Assembly: GCA_036971475.1 (NCBI GenBank)
Contig: JBAIZL010000001.1
Location: 78,726,271-78,790,270 of the forward strand
Source of the DNA: Prosapia bicincta
Lineage: Eukaryota > Arthropoda > Insecta > Hemiptera > Cercopidae
DNA: 64,000 bases
Reading direction: 5' to 3'
The position numbers were made by a program, and so were the translations under genes. The notes beneath the pieces are model-generated. The model searched no databases. It saw only the letters and a program-made list of their open reading frames with translations, and had not been told where the DNA came from. This document shows positions 53,235 through 64,000 of the stretch, piece by piece; position 1 is the first letter of the stretch; every line of letters starts with the position of its first letter.

Positions 53235-54865
53235 CAGAACGTCTCTCTATAGATATAGATCGCCGGAAAAATATTATAGCAATATTTTGCAATATTAATT
53301 CGCAGAAACAATATTCTCATAAGGTAACCGACTAACTGAAACACTAACCCGACAAAAAGGATTTTACTCAACCTTCTCACTAATATCAACGAGGATGCGT
53401 GGCCCTAAATAGTTGTATCTTAGTTTGCAATACCGCTACCCATTACAATGTTGTAAAATCAGTTCTTACATCCTTTCTCTTTCGCTTAGGCCTACTATTG
53501 TTACCGGGCTAGACTACAAATCCCTGTGCTCAAATTGCCTACACAGCGCCGCGTGTTTATTTGAGGCTCCAATTACAATTCCGGAAATTGTATTAATAAG
53601 ACGATGCTTGTGTTCTAAATACTGGTTTTCCGGTAAATATTTATAGAAAATTAATTCCAAATATCAAAATAATTGTATATATATATATATGTGTGTGTGT
53701 GTGTAATGATTATCTATATAACTTTAAATATAGGCCCTAGTCTTTATTAAAACAAAAGGAAATTTGTCAAGTTTTATAATTTTAATTTTTTTGTATATAA
53801 TTACGGACTAAGTTGTTATTCCTTCCTGCTCTTTAAAGTTTTGAGTTTTAAATATAGAACACTTCTACTCAATAGTAAATATATGAGCCCTTTAAAGGCC
53901 AACATTAAGTTAATAAATAACTTATACATCTTATGACAACAAAATAAATTTAAATTTACTCAAAGTTTAGTAAAACAACACAATGACCAAAAAGGTTACA
54001 GTGAACTAATGTTAGTAAAAACGTCAATAAATATTTAGATGATTAAAAATTAAATGTGTAAGAAACGCGTTACAAAACGGGATTGGCTATAGATATTGAT
54101 GCTTTTATTGAGTTAGTTTTTCTTTAAATTACACTGTAACAAAAACAAATGAGGGAGTTGTGATATGCTATAGGTTTTATTATTGATGGAAGAGTTAAAT
54201 GCAAATAAATTTTAAAAGCTTCAGATTTACCTTCTACCTGGCTTGTAAACTTTATATATTTAATATAAATTAGCACCGATCAAACCAGTTAAAATATTTT
54301 CAGAAAAGTGATAAATGGCTACAAACCTGTTTTTAAAAGATTTTTTTTGGAAGTAATTATTATAAAAGAGTTGATTCTGAAACTAAGAGAAGAAATTTGT
54401 GGTAAGAAATTTATTATTTTTCTGTACTATAAAACACGTTTTATACGAAATGTGTAATCCTAGGAAAATCCTGAAACATATGTAAAATATTTTACAATTT
54501 ACAAACAAAAACAACATTTCTTTAGTTTATATATAATTTTATCCCATCTCACACTTCTCTGGGGAATTCCTTCACACATTACATAACGATATAATCCCAC
54601 CGTTTCCCTTTCTTTGTTTCTAAGCTTTAGAGATGAGGGTTTGTTTTGGGAATTATTTCTAAAACTGTGCAAATGTTTTTACCTACTGTTAATTAAAAAC
54701 TCCAGCACTTTCACTCTGCGTAGGCAATCTGGATAGCTGCTATTTCTGTAGAAACTTATAACTTCAAACTAGGTAATTAGATATTACTGTTTTGTTTGTT
54801 AAAACGATTTAAAATGATAACACATAGGAATGGTAAATTTGTTAAGCAATGTGGACTACGTTTTC
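53235..54865. other. Unique AT-rich sequence with a small (TA)n(TG)n
   Basis: A mixed TA/TG microsatellite occupies 53676-53704. A 77-codon plus frame at 53413-53646 has no recognised motif. Nothing else is supported. Confidence 0.45.
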
Positions 54866-55014
54866 AACTAAATAAATAAATCCACTAACCACAATACAAA
54901 AATCTTTATTACAATTACTTTATGTACATTTCGATTACATGTACTTTCTAAAGATGATTACCATGTAATTGAAACATTTTTGTATTGTGGTTAGGGCGTT
55001 TTATTTATTTAGTT
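54866..55014. mobile_element. ~149-bp MITE with ~40-bp terminal inverted repeats
   Basis: AACTAAATAAATAAATCCAC and CTAACCACAATACAAAAATC at the left are matched by the reverse complement ending at 55014 (TTGTATTGTGGTTAG... TTTATTTAGTT). The interior holds GTACAT...ATGTAC and the hairpin module CTAAAGATGATTAC-CATG-TAATTGAAAC at 54948-54975. No coding capacity. Confidence 0.75.
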
Positions 55015-55525
55015 TAAAAATAAACACATAGTATATTGGAAATAATATAGAGAGTTTTCTCTTCACTACATATGATACGTTCCTGATTATACAATTTATG
55101 AGTTTTCGAATAATTTAATAAGGTAGGTGTGTTATAACAACAATGCCAACTACTCCATTGTGAATAATTGTAAGTTAAATTATTTTATAATTAATAAACG
55201 CAATAATATTGTAAACAATAGAAATAAAATGACCGTGATCAACATGTCAGCATTGTAACGGATCAGGGTCTTTTAAGATCTTGTTAGAGGGGAGGTCTAC
55301 TCCAGAAACGAAACCCAGGACACGTGATAACGTGATCCTTTACTTATGGTATACCAGAGGATTCTTAGTTCCTATCTCAGTTATATCTACACACGTGGTA
55401 CTTTTCTACTCTTTTTAATGGACAGTAAGGGATAATAGTGACTTTGGTGGCGCAGCGCCACGACACTACGAAAAGATTGAAATATTATAGAGAATATTTA
55501 TTAATCATGTTCACACTGGCAGAAT
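55015..55525. other. Spacer with a GC-richer block and a GC-rich palindrome
   Basis: From about 55255 to 55480 the sequence is GC-richer. A plus frame of about 54 codons runs from about 55240 to 55420 without an ATG. GTGGCGCAGCGCCAC at 55447-55461 is a perfect 7-bp-arm palindrome. A fragment of a transposon is likely but I cannot name it. Confidence 0.3.
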
Positions 55526-56943
55526 TTATTGTTAAATAAAAACCGTGACTTGCGAGTCAGGTACAACTATTTATATGTACAAGAAACGTTTCAATAACGA
55601 GTACGTTATCCTCCTCAGGCGTTATTTCTCCTTATGTAACGGCGTTATTTTATAAAAGCGATGACTTGCGAGTCAGGTACAACTATTTATATGTACAAGA
55701 AACGTTTCAATAACGAGTACGTTATCCTCCTCAGGCGTTATTTCTCCTTATGTAACGGCGTTATTTTATAAAAGCGGTGACTTGCGAGTCAGGTACAACT
55801 ATATATATGTACAAGAAACGTTTTAATAACGAGTACGTTATCCTCCTCAGGCGTTATTTCTCCTTATGTAACGGCGTTATTTTATAAAAGCGATGACTTG
55901 CGAGTCAGGTACAACTATTTATATGTACAAGAAACGTTTCAATAACGAGTACGTTATCCTGCTCAGGTGTTATTTCTCCTTATGTAACGGCGTTATTTTA
56001 TAAAAGCGATGACTTGCGAGTCAGGTACAACTATTTATATGTACAAGAAACGTTTCAATAACGAGTACGTTATCCTCCTCAGGCGTTATTTCTCCTTATG
56101 TAACGGCGTTATTTTATAAAAGCGATGACTTGCGAGTCAGGTACAACTATTTATATGTACAAGAAACGTTTCAATAACGAGTACGTTATCCTCCTCAGGT
56201 GTTATTTCTCCTTATGTAACGGCGTTATTTTATAAAAGCGGTGACTTGCGAGTCAGGTACAACTATTTATATGTACAAGAAACGTTTTAATAACGAGTAC
56301 GTTATCCTCCTCAGGTGTTATTTCTCCTTATGTAACGGCGTTATTTTATAAAAGCGATGACTTGCGAGTCAGGTACAACTATTTATATGTACAAGAAACG
56401 TTTTAATAACGAGTACGTTATCCTCCTCAGGTGTTATTTCTCCTTATGTAACGGCGTTATTTTATAAAAGCGGTGACTTGCGAGTCAGGTACAACTATTT
56501 ATATGTACAAGAAACGTTTCAATAACGAGTACGTTATCCTCCTCAGGTGTTATTTCTCCTTATGTAACGGCGTTATTTTATAAAAGCGATGACTTGCGAG
56601 TCAGGTACAACTATTTATATGTACAAGAAACGTTTTAATAACGAGTACGTTATCCTCCTCAGGTGTTATTTCTCCTTATGTAACGGCGTTATTTTATAAA
56701 AGCTGTAACTTGCGAGTCAGGTACAACTATTTATATGTACAAGAAACGTTTCAATAACGAGTACGTTATCCTCCTCAGGTGTTATTTCTCCTTATGTAAC
56801 GGCGTTATTTTATAAAAGAGTCCAACAGGAATAAAGCCTGAAGACGATAGCGTATCCGTTATTGAAACGTTTCTTGTATAAATAAATAGTTGTACCTGAC
56901 TCGCAAATCAACCGCTTCTATTTAACATTATGTAGAATGATTA
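55526..56943. mobile_element. Inverted-repeat element carrying an internal tandem array
   Basis: The left arm 55528-55619 and right arm 56837-56939 are inverted repeats of about 90-100 bp; both read TTGCGAGTCAGGTACAACTA on opposite strands. They enclose 11 copies of a 116-bp repeat. The first repeat copy is continuous with the left arm, so the array grew from the left terminus. A possible 5-bp duplication AGAAT flanks the element (55521-55525 and 56944-56948). It codes for nothing. The termini could be those of a non-autonomous DNA transposon, or part of a retroelement with inverted ends. Confidence 0.7.
55545..56816. repeat. 116-bp tandem repeat, 11 copies
   Basis: Copies start at GTGACTTGCGAG or ATGACTTGCGAG at 55545, 55661, 55777, 55893 and onward every 116 bp. 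Variation is limited to a few sites (CGATGAC or CGGTGAC, CAGGCG or CAGGTG, TTTCAATAAC or TTTTAATAAC). The minus strand reads CTGAGGAGGATAACG-TACT-CGTTATTGAAACG, a stable hairpin between two fixed boxes. Confidence 0.95.
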
Positions 56944-57204
56944 AAAAAGGTGTTAGCCACTGAGCCTAATAATTCTCAATTGGTGAAAATCAAGGGCGCC
57001 GCTGAATAATACTTATTATTTTAGACTCTTTGGAAGGTAAATTCAATAACATTACTTGATAATTGAAAATTTAACAATAAATTCTCCCCGAACGGAAATC
57101 TTTCCTACATTTTACATCTGTAAAAGTGTCAGAAAAAACACCACATTTATTTTCTTATAGCTATCAACCTATATGTATTAAGAACAAAAACATTATTATT
57201 TAGT

Positions 57205-57210
57205 TTTATT
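57205..57210 (-). promoter_or_regulatory. Candidate poly(A) signal AATAAA
   Basis: On the minus strand AATAAA lies about 113 bp downstream of the TAA that closes the candidate terminal exon at 57323. In AT-rich DNA the hexamer is common, so it is supportive only. Confidence 0.3.
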
Positions 57211-57322
57211 TCAACTAAACATGATATAAATTGAGTTTCCATCGTATTCAAAAATACCAAAAGGTTGAAAACAATAGTATGGTGTAACAAGTCTTTTTGT
57301 CAAACAGGTTTTGCAGTTCTTT

Positions 57323-57522
57323 TTAATACGCGATGCTTTGACTTCTTGAGTATTTGTAGATGCCTCTATTATATAGAGCTTTTACGATCTTTTCAAGTAG
57401 ATGCTTGATGTATAACAAGTTACTTCTAAGAGGCGCAACTAAGATGTTCTTCGCAATTTGGTATTTGAAACGATCAGCGTACGTTTGGGGTATCTGGAAC
57501 TGTCGATGCAAGTGTAATGAAC
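57323..57522 (-). CDS. Candidate 3'-terminal exon, about 66 codons, protein not identified
   Basis: On the minus strand a pyrimidine-rich acceptor (ACTTACTTTTCGTGCTAG) ends at 57523. It is followed by a frame open to a TAA at 57323-57325. The peptide begins SLHLHRQFQIPQTYADRFKY and ends YNRGIYKYSRSQSIAY. It is basic and amphipathic, with many Tyr, Leu and Lys. An AATAAA follows 113 bp downstream. The gene body would lie to the right of 57523, where the 192-bp array begins at about 57883, so earlier exons would be beyond it. I cannot assign a family. A transposon protein tail or chance are alternatives. Confidence 0.35.
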
Positions 57523-57882
57523 CTAGCACGAAAAGTAAGTGTTATCGTAGATTGTAATAAAACATTTAAAAAATAACACATGAAAGTTGCTTAATGAGTT
57601 TTTGTGTCAGTTTACAGAGCTTATTAAAATATAAATGCAGAAGAGAAACACACCAGTAGTGATATCGTTGAGATGAAAGGAGGAATCGGTCTCTCTGTGA
57701 TTTCAGGAAGTGACCTCCTAATTCGATTCCCAACAATGTCCTAATGAGTTAGTAAGTGGTAATAAGTGTAAAAGTAGTTCGAGCAGATGGAGATGATTCG
57801 AATCGTGTCAGATACGAGTAAAAATAATTCTAAACGAACAAAGCACTGTCGTAAGACTTTGTTTCACTTGTATGAGTTAAAA
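57523..57882. other. Unique sequence, no further feature seen
   Basis: Nothing supported apart from the acceptor-like sequence belonging to the exon candidate at 57323-57522. Confidence 0.4.
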
Positions 57883-59606
57883 ACGTAACAATTTAATCCT
57901 GTTAACAGATAAACAGATTATAACTGTAAATAGTGACAATTTTTCCATCTATGTTAATTAAATCTAGACTTGAATGAAACATTATAATAAAGGCGTAAGG
58001 AACAAACACATGACATCTGTCTCAAAATAATCTATATACAGTTGAGGTAATCCCATCTGTTATATTGTAAGATAGAGTAACAAGTTAATCCTGTTAACAG
58101 ATAAACAGATTATAACTGTAAATAGTGACAATTTTTCCATCTATGTTAATTAAATCTAGACTTGAATGAAACATTATAATAAAGGCGTAAGGAACAAACA
58201 CATGACATCTGTCTCAAAATAATCTATATACAGTTGAGGTAATCCCATCTGTTATATTGTAAGATAGAGTAACAAGTTAATCCTGTTAACAGATAAACAG
58301 ATTATAACTGTAAATAGTGACAATTTTTCCATCTATGTTAATTAAATCTAGACTTGAATGAAACATTATAATAAAGGCGTAAGGAACAAACACATAACAT
58401 CTATCTCAAAATAATCTATATGCAGTTGAGGTAATCCCATCTGTTATATTGTAAGATAGAGTAACAAGTTAATCCTGTTAACAGATAAACAGATTATAAT
58501 TGTAAATAGTGACAATTTTTCCATCTATGTTAATTAAATCTAGACTTGAATGAAACATTATAATAAAGGCGTAAGGAACAAACACATGACATCTGTCTCA
58601 AAATAATCTATATACAGTTGAGGTAATCCCATCTGTTATATTGTAAGATAGAGTAACAAGTTAATCCTGTTAACAGATAAACAGATTATAACTGTAAATA
58701 GTGACAATTTTTCCATCTATGTTAATTAAATCTAGACTTGAATGAAACATTATAATAAAGGCGTAAGGAACAAACACATAACATCTATCTCAAAATAATC
58801 TATATGCAGTTGAGGTAATCCCATCTGTTATATTGTAAGATAGAGTAACAAGTTAATCCTGTTAACAGATAAACAGATTATAATTGTAAATAGTGACAAT
58901 TTTTCCATCTATGTTAATTAAATCTAGACTTGAATGAAACATTATAATAAAGGCGTAAGGAACAAACACATGACATCTGTCTCAAAATAATCTATATACA
59001 GTTGAGGTAATCCCATCTGTTATATTGTAAGATAGAGTAACAAGTTAATCCTGTTAACAGATAAACAGATTATAACTGTAAATAGTGACAATTTTTCCAT
59101 CTATGTTAATTAAATCTAGACTTGAATGAAACATTATAATAAAGGCGTAAGGAACAAACACATAACATCTATCTCAAAATAATCTATATGCAGTTGAGGT
59201 AATCCCATCTGTTATATTGTAAGATAGAGTAACAAGTTAATCCTGTTAACAGATAAACAGATTATAACTGTAAATAGTGACAATTTTTCCATCCATGTTA
59301 ATTAAATCTAGACTTGAATGAAACATTATAATAAAGGCGTAAGGAACAAACACATAACATCTATCTCAAAATAATCTATATACAGTTGAGGTAATCCCAT
59401 TTGTTATATTGTAAGATAAAGTAACAAGTTAATCCTGTTAACAGATAAACAGATTATAATTGTAAATAGTGACAATTTTTCCATCTATGTTAATTAAATC
59501 AAGACTTGAATGAAACATTATAATAAAGGCGTAAGGAACAAACACATAACATCTATCTCAAAATAATCTATATACATTTGAGGTAATCCCATTTGTTATA
59601 TTGTAA
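57883..59606. repeat. 192-bp tandem repeat, 9 copies, partly dimeric
   Basis: Copies start with TTAATCCTGTTAACAG at 57893, 58085, 58277 and every 192 bp to 59429. Two variants are seen: ATGACATCTGTCTC with ATACAG (copies 1, 2, 4, 6) and ATAACATCTATCTC (copies 3, 5, 7, 8, 9). Copies 2 to 7 alternate, indicating a 384-bp dimer unit. The palindrome CTGTTAACAG sits near each copy start. Confidence 0.96.
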
Positions 59607-60395
59607 TACAATGTGTTGATAAAAATAACACTAGGTGTTTTATAAAAAAGAACAATTGTCCTTGAGTATTAAATTTATAAAACTACATCTAGTAATAGCT
59701 CGGCTGTAGTTTATTCTATAAAGAAATTAATTTTTAATTCAAGTTAATTTCTTCTGGTATAGACTGTTTAAAATTTCTTTATTGAAATCGCGAACAAAAG
59801 CAGTATCTTATTTTCTACTTCCCAGTTTTCTTTCATCTACCATAATGTTTGCTCAACAGTATTTGAAAGAAACGAACTGGAAAATGGATTTCTAAATGAA
59901 ATTATTTGTTTTGAAATGTGTTTACTTCAGTTCTGACCTTTTTCATTAGCCTTGTTTCTATTAGACAGATTCTTTCTTTTAGCTATTGACGACATACATT
60001 TATTTGAGAGACTGCATTAACAAAAAATATCGAAAATATATTTATTTAATTTATGGTTTTTGCATGCGAATCTATTAAAAATTAAACTCTAATCTAAATT
60101 GTAACTTTATCCGAGTTTTTAATACACTAGACCAAGTTTATTTTCACAGCCTTTAGTTCTACTATATTGGTAAATTTTAATTATTATTTATACAAAATAT
60201 AAGGTACAGTTGAGTCAACCAATTTCAAAGCTAAATAACTTTAAAATTATAGAACTTAGGGTTTTATTAGCTTCTGATGGTATTCTTTGTGCTTCATATG
60301 ATAACTGACACTATTCGTTTCAAAACCCTATAATTCATATTTAAAATATAATTTAAAAAACACATAGTTGTAACAAAACTCTTTACATATATAAT
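59607..60395. other. Unique AT-rich sequence, no feature seen
   Basis: No open frame or repeat supported. Confidence 0.5.
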
Positions 60396-60605
60396 AAAAA
60401 ATTACTTAACTAAGTGAATACATAGAGCTTACTTGCTAACGAGTTCAAAATAATCGTTCCTTTTACAAAGCAAAGCCTCTACTGGCGGCATACACGTTAG
60501 GTACAAAGGATGTCGGCAGCAGATGTTTGGCTAAGTAAAAGGAACGATTGTTTTGAAAAGCGTCAGCAAGTAACCCCTATGTATTCACTTAGTTAAGTAA
60601 TTTTT
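60396..60605. mobile_element. 210-bp hairpin MITE
   Basis: AAAAATTACTTAACTAAGTG at the left is matched in reverse complement at the right end (60586-60605). The arms continue for about 70 bp with mismatches through AATCGTTCCTTTTAC and its complement. The loop of about 70 bp is GC-richer. No coding capacity. Confidence 0.8.
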
Positions 60606-62689
60606 AAATATAGTTTATTCAGTAAATTCAAGGTGATTATATCAAGAATCTTTAAATCTATTATCTTTAATGGATAATTCCTTTTCCTTCAGCACAGTTT
60701 TAATACTGTCATATACTTACAAGATGATACTGCAACAAAACTAATTCATAACCGTATAATATTCGCTTGCTACAACCTGTTTTATTAGTTAATTTTTTCT
60801 TGTATTTTGTCTTTTAACCAGGACGAAAGTACTATAACCATAACAGGTTTACTAAACTGGTTACTAACTAAACCACCTAAGCACACTAAGAGAATTTTGA
60901 TCTATTATCCAGTTCAAAAACATTCATATTTTCTACCAGATAATGTATTTGGGGGTAATTGAGAGAAAGAAAATTTGAGACCATCACCCACTCTGGCAAG
61001 TGTTTTGAAATTTTAAGGGAAAGTAGGACTGTTACATACTTAGGTTCGGATTTTTAATTTAAAAACAGAATTGAACTATCTATCATAGATCAACTGTTGA
61101 AAAATCTGATGAATGGCACTTTAAGTTTTCGGCTTGCAAACGATTTATATTGACAAAGTGTAAGAAAAGAAATGGCCTAGTGTGAAATAGCTTACCGTAA
61201 TAACATTGGGGCGTTCAGAGAAATATCAAAAGAAATTTGCCATTTGCAAAACATGAGTCTTGACACTAAACCAAACTGTGCTCTACTCAATTCTGCAAAC
61301 TAAAAAATGTCAACAAAACCTTTAGTGAAGGATTACGGGAAGCAGTGGGATCAATAAGATTCTCTTAAATCTTATGCAGAACTTTTAAGCATTATGATGA
61401 ACATGACCATCCTAATCAAGAAGAAGATTAGGATAACAAGCCTATGGAGGAAGCAGTCTAAGTTCTAAAGGGAAACTATGCATTGTAGGAATTAGACTCT
61501 CATTATTATGTAATTAAACATAAATACACAATATTGTGATAACTTAATTGAACGAATTTGATATCTAAGGTTTAATCACTGAGTACGCCTTTATACTGCA
61601 ACACATCATTGGTGCAATTAAATTCTCTAGATCCGGCCTCTACTGCAACAAAACTTTCTTAAACCTCTCTCTGTATCTGAACTCTCTAAGTGCAATATAA
61701 TATTGCAATTTTCTACTTAAAGATATTTCATTTGAAATCATTATGGAAAATTTATTTTTTTTACATTTTATTGGTAAAATCACCAAAAGTGTTCTTGATA
61801 TCTTATAATATAAGAATTACAGTTTTTACCTGCCCCTGAAAAAACACTTTAAGTGGGGTAGGTGATTGTTTTGGAATTAACAGAATCAATTACAAAGTGA
61901 AATATATAATTTAGAAGTAAATTAAGTATTATATAGCAACATAAATAATATTTTGCGTGATTTGACTTGAATATTAAACATTCTTATTATGCTTATTGAG
62001 ACAAAGAAATGTTCAAAATGATAGAGGTAACTAAATACCTGGAAATGAACGAATACAAGATAATTCATTCCATTAAATTTCATTAAACATGCATTTAAAA
62101 AAATGTTATTATTTTCAAATTTAAGCAGAATTATTTATTAAAATTGAGTGACTGAATAAAAAACGTAGACTCTAGCAGTAATGGGCGGATTGGGAGTTAT
62201 AAAAACATTTTTATCTTGTAACTACCGTCAACTTTATGACGTATGAATGAGTTGGCTAAGCATCTTAAGAAACAGGTCGCTCATCCAAAGTCTTCCGGTA
62301 TGTTCCACTGCTACTGAGAGGGAATACATGCAATAAAGTAACATCATGGAGTATAAATGCGTACACCACATTATCAGGGGATATTGAGCGCCAGCCACTT
62401 AAGTACAATCCTTAACCATAGCTAGGAAACAGAAGGAAAGGTCTCCGCCTGTATTGGTCATCAGCCATAAGATAGCTTCCTCATGAGTGGGGCCTGATAA
62501 ATGTTTGATTGTAATACATTTTTTAAATTAACTCAAAGTTCGCACACAAATAAGTTTTAAAAGTATATAGGTCTGTACGCCTAATCATTCTCCCGTTTTG
62601 ACACATCTCACTTTGTCTCTCCTGCCTCATTCTCCCTGAAGTTTTTCTTCGCTTTATATACCCTGCGCTTCTTCTTTAACCGCTTCTAT
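60606..62689. other. Unique sequence with a possible decayed coding relic
   Basis: At about 60930-61470 the plus strand has short open pieces in changing frames with protein-like composition. Examples are FETITHSGKCFEILRESRTV, and later DEHDHPNQEED followed by PMEEAV, broken by stops. This looks like an old pseudogene or transposon relic of unknown family. The rest of the stretch holds nothing I can name. Confidence 0.25.
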
Positions 62690-62732
62690 CTCTCTCTCCC
62701 TCTCTCTCACACACACACATACACGCGCGTGC
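62690..62732. repeat. (CT)n(CA)n(CG)n microsatellite
   Basis: Consecutive CT, CA and short CG runs. Confidence 0.9.
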
Positions 62733-62983
62733 GAATAAAGCGCCAAACTACACATAAAGAACTGTTCACATTTAGAAAAAGTTAAATATGAGACAAAACT
62801 CCTTTTATATGTCTAAACCAATCACTAAACCAGTATTGAAAAGATACGTCTTTGTCTAGAAATGTATTGAAAGGTTTTTAAAACAAATATTTCTGAAACA
62901 AGCGAATTGAACAGCAGTAAAGTAGTAGGATAGTGGGTGAATTTCGGGTATTAGGAAAGTAAACATGTTTAACTACACACTTA

Positions 62984-63543
62984 TGTATTGTCACAAGTAT
63001 TTTTTAACTCATAATCAAAATTATTCTTAAAAAAACAAAATATATGAATTTTACATACCAAAAAGTAAAGTAATTTCCAATAGCGAAAACATAATTTATC
63101 ATAAGCTTATTACTCACAAATTCTTGGCTTTGTCACCGAAATTCGTACTTGGACTCATATTTAACATACTAACGTGTCAAATAAAGGGATTTTACATGAC
63201 GTTGGAGCACCTTGTCATACGGAGTAACAACAACAGATTTAACGTCTTATTATAGTCCTATCTTGTATTGTCACAAGTATTTTTTAACTCATAATCAAAA
63301 TTATTCTTAAAAAAACAAAATATATGAATTTTACATACCAAAAAGTAAAGTAATTTCCAATAGCGAAAACATAATTTATCATAAGCTTATTACTCACAAA
63401 TTCTTGGCTTTGTCACCGAAATTCGTACTTGGACTCATATTTAACATACTAACGTGTCAAATAAAGGAATTTTACATGACGTTGGAGCACCTTGTCATAC
63501 GGAGTAACAACAACAGATTTAACGTCTTATTATAGTCCTATCT
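62984..63543. repeat. 280-bp tandem duplication, nearly identical copies
   Basis: 62984-63263 and 63264-63543 are the same apart from one substitution that I could find (G at 63188, A at 63468). The unit begins TGTATTGTCACAAGTATTTT. It is neither a known element nor coding. Confidence 0.95.
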
Positions 63544-64000
63544 TGTATTTAAAAGAATCTAGCATAATCATATTCCGTGTAAATCGTTCAAAGAAGGTTG
63601 AATTGTCGGTAATCTGTAAACCTGAACGAAAAATATGCGAAGACATATTTTTTTATTAGAGAAAATCTGATATTTTATGGTATTTGCCGAGAACAAGAGA
63701 GCAATTATCGTCCCGAATACTCTCGTAAGATCGAACAGATAAAATTTCTGTCTCGTGAGAAAACTCTATGGTTAGCTATAACTAATCATGGGAAATCAAG
63801 AATTCATTAAGTTGATTTATTGGGAAATGTTTGGAATAAATTTGATTGATTAACAAATAGCCGGCATTATAGCGGTGCCGACTTTAAAATTTTGTAGGTA
63901 GTAAGCGTATGATAATATATATTTTCCTTTTTAGTAAGTAAAAATTATATATTTAAAGAAGGTTTTAAAAAAAAACTAATTTTTTATTTCTGGAGGTATC
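63544..64000. other. Unique sequence to the window end
   Basis: AT-rich, no supported feature. Confidence 0.5.

Noticed and set aside
55545..56880. Complete hammerhead ribozyme in the 116-bp repeat
   Set aside because: The CTGANGA and GAAA boxes and a stem between them are present. However, an extra base sits before the stem, and no convincing stems I and III or cleavage-site triplet could be found. It is kept only as a shared hairpin module.
57360..57557. Plus-strand 65-codon frame overlapping the candidate terminal exon
   Set aside because: The minus frame has an acceptor, a stop and a poly(A) signal; the plus frame has none and reads as its shadow.

Overview
The window looks like non-coding, AT-rich nuclear DNA from a eukaryote with a large repeat-rich genome. 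An arthropod, probably an insect, fits best. Reasons: long (TA)n, (CT)n and (GA)n tracts, many hairpin MITE-like elements, intron-type splice signals around short open segments, an insect-style TATA plus TCAGT initiator pair, and a 100-N scaffold gap. I see no operon, no ribosome-binding-site pattern and no long ordinary coding sequence. The species call is inference.

Most of the window is tandem repeat, in about a dozen unrelated families. In order these are: a 24-bp repeat (1.1-3.1 kb), a purine-rich degenerate repeat with a 212-bp duplication (8.24-8.97 kb), a 19-bp repeat (10.93-12.03 kb), a degenerate ~64-bp repeat (12.28-12.68 kb), a 52-bp repeat (13.85-14.12 kb), a degenerate ~42-bp repeat (15.44-16.52 kb), a 93-bp satellite (17.2-30.2 kb, about 140 copies), a 148-bp satellite (32.2-50.0 kb, about 120 copies, cut by the gap at 50003-50102), a 44-bp repeat (50.9-52.75 kb, 42 copies), a 116-bp repeat inside an inverted-repeat element (55.5-56.9 kb), a 192-bp repeat (57.9-59.6 kb, 9 copies) and a 280-bp duplication (62.98-63.54 kb). 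Both big satellites have higher-order structure: about 1,857 bp (20 monomers) in the 93-bp array and exactly 6,958 bp (47 monomers) in the 148-bp array.

Between the arrays are hairpin or MITE-like elements (181-610, 4721-4851, 9271-9520, 54866-55014, 60396-60605), a possible LINE 3' end (4247-4480, minus) and a reverse-transcriptase relic (14563-14850, minus).

Host coding evidence is thin. There is a candidate internal exon at 7781-7909 (+), a candidate terminal exon at 57323-57522 (-) with a poly(A) signal, and an unexplained open frame at 50254-50553 (-). None could be assigned to a protein family by reading. A TATA/initiator pair at 53200-53234 may be a promoter or a piece of an LTR. The window therefore looks like intronic or intergenic satellite-rich DNA. 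The most interesting material is structural: the higher-order repeats, one apparent gene-conversion patch, a transposon-like element that has expanded a tandem array inside itself, and a hairpin module shared by two different elements.
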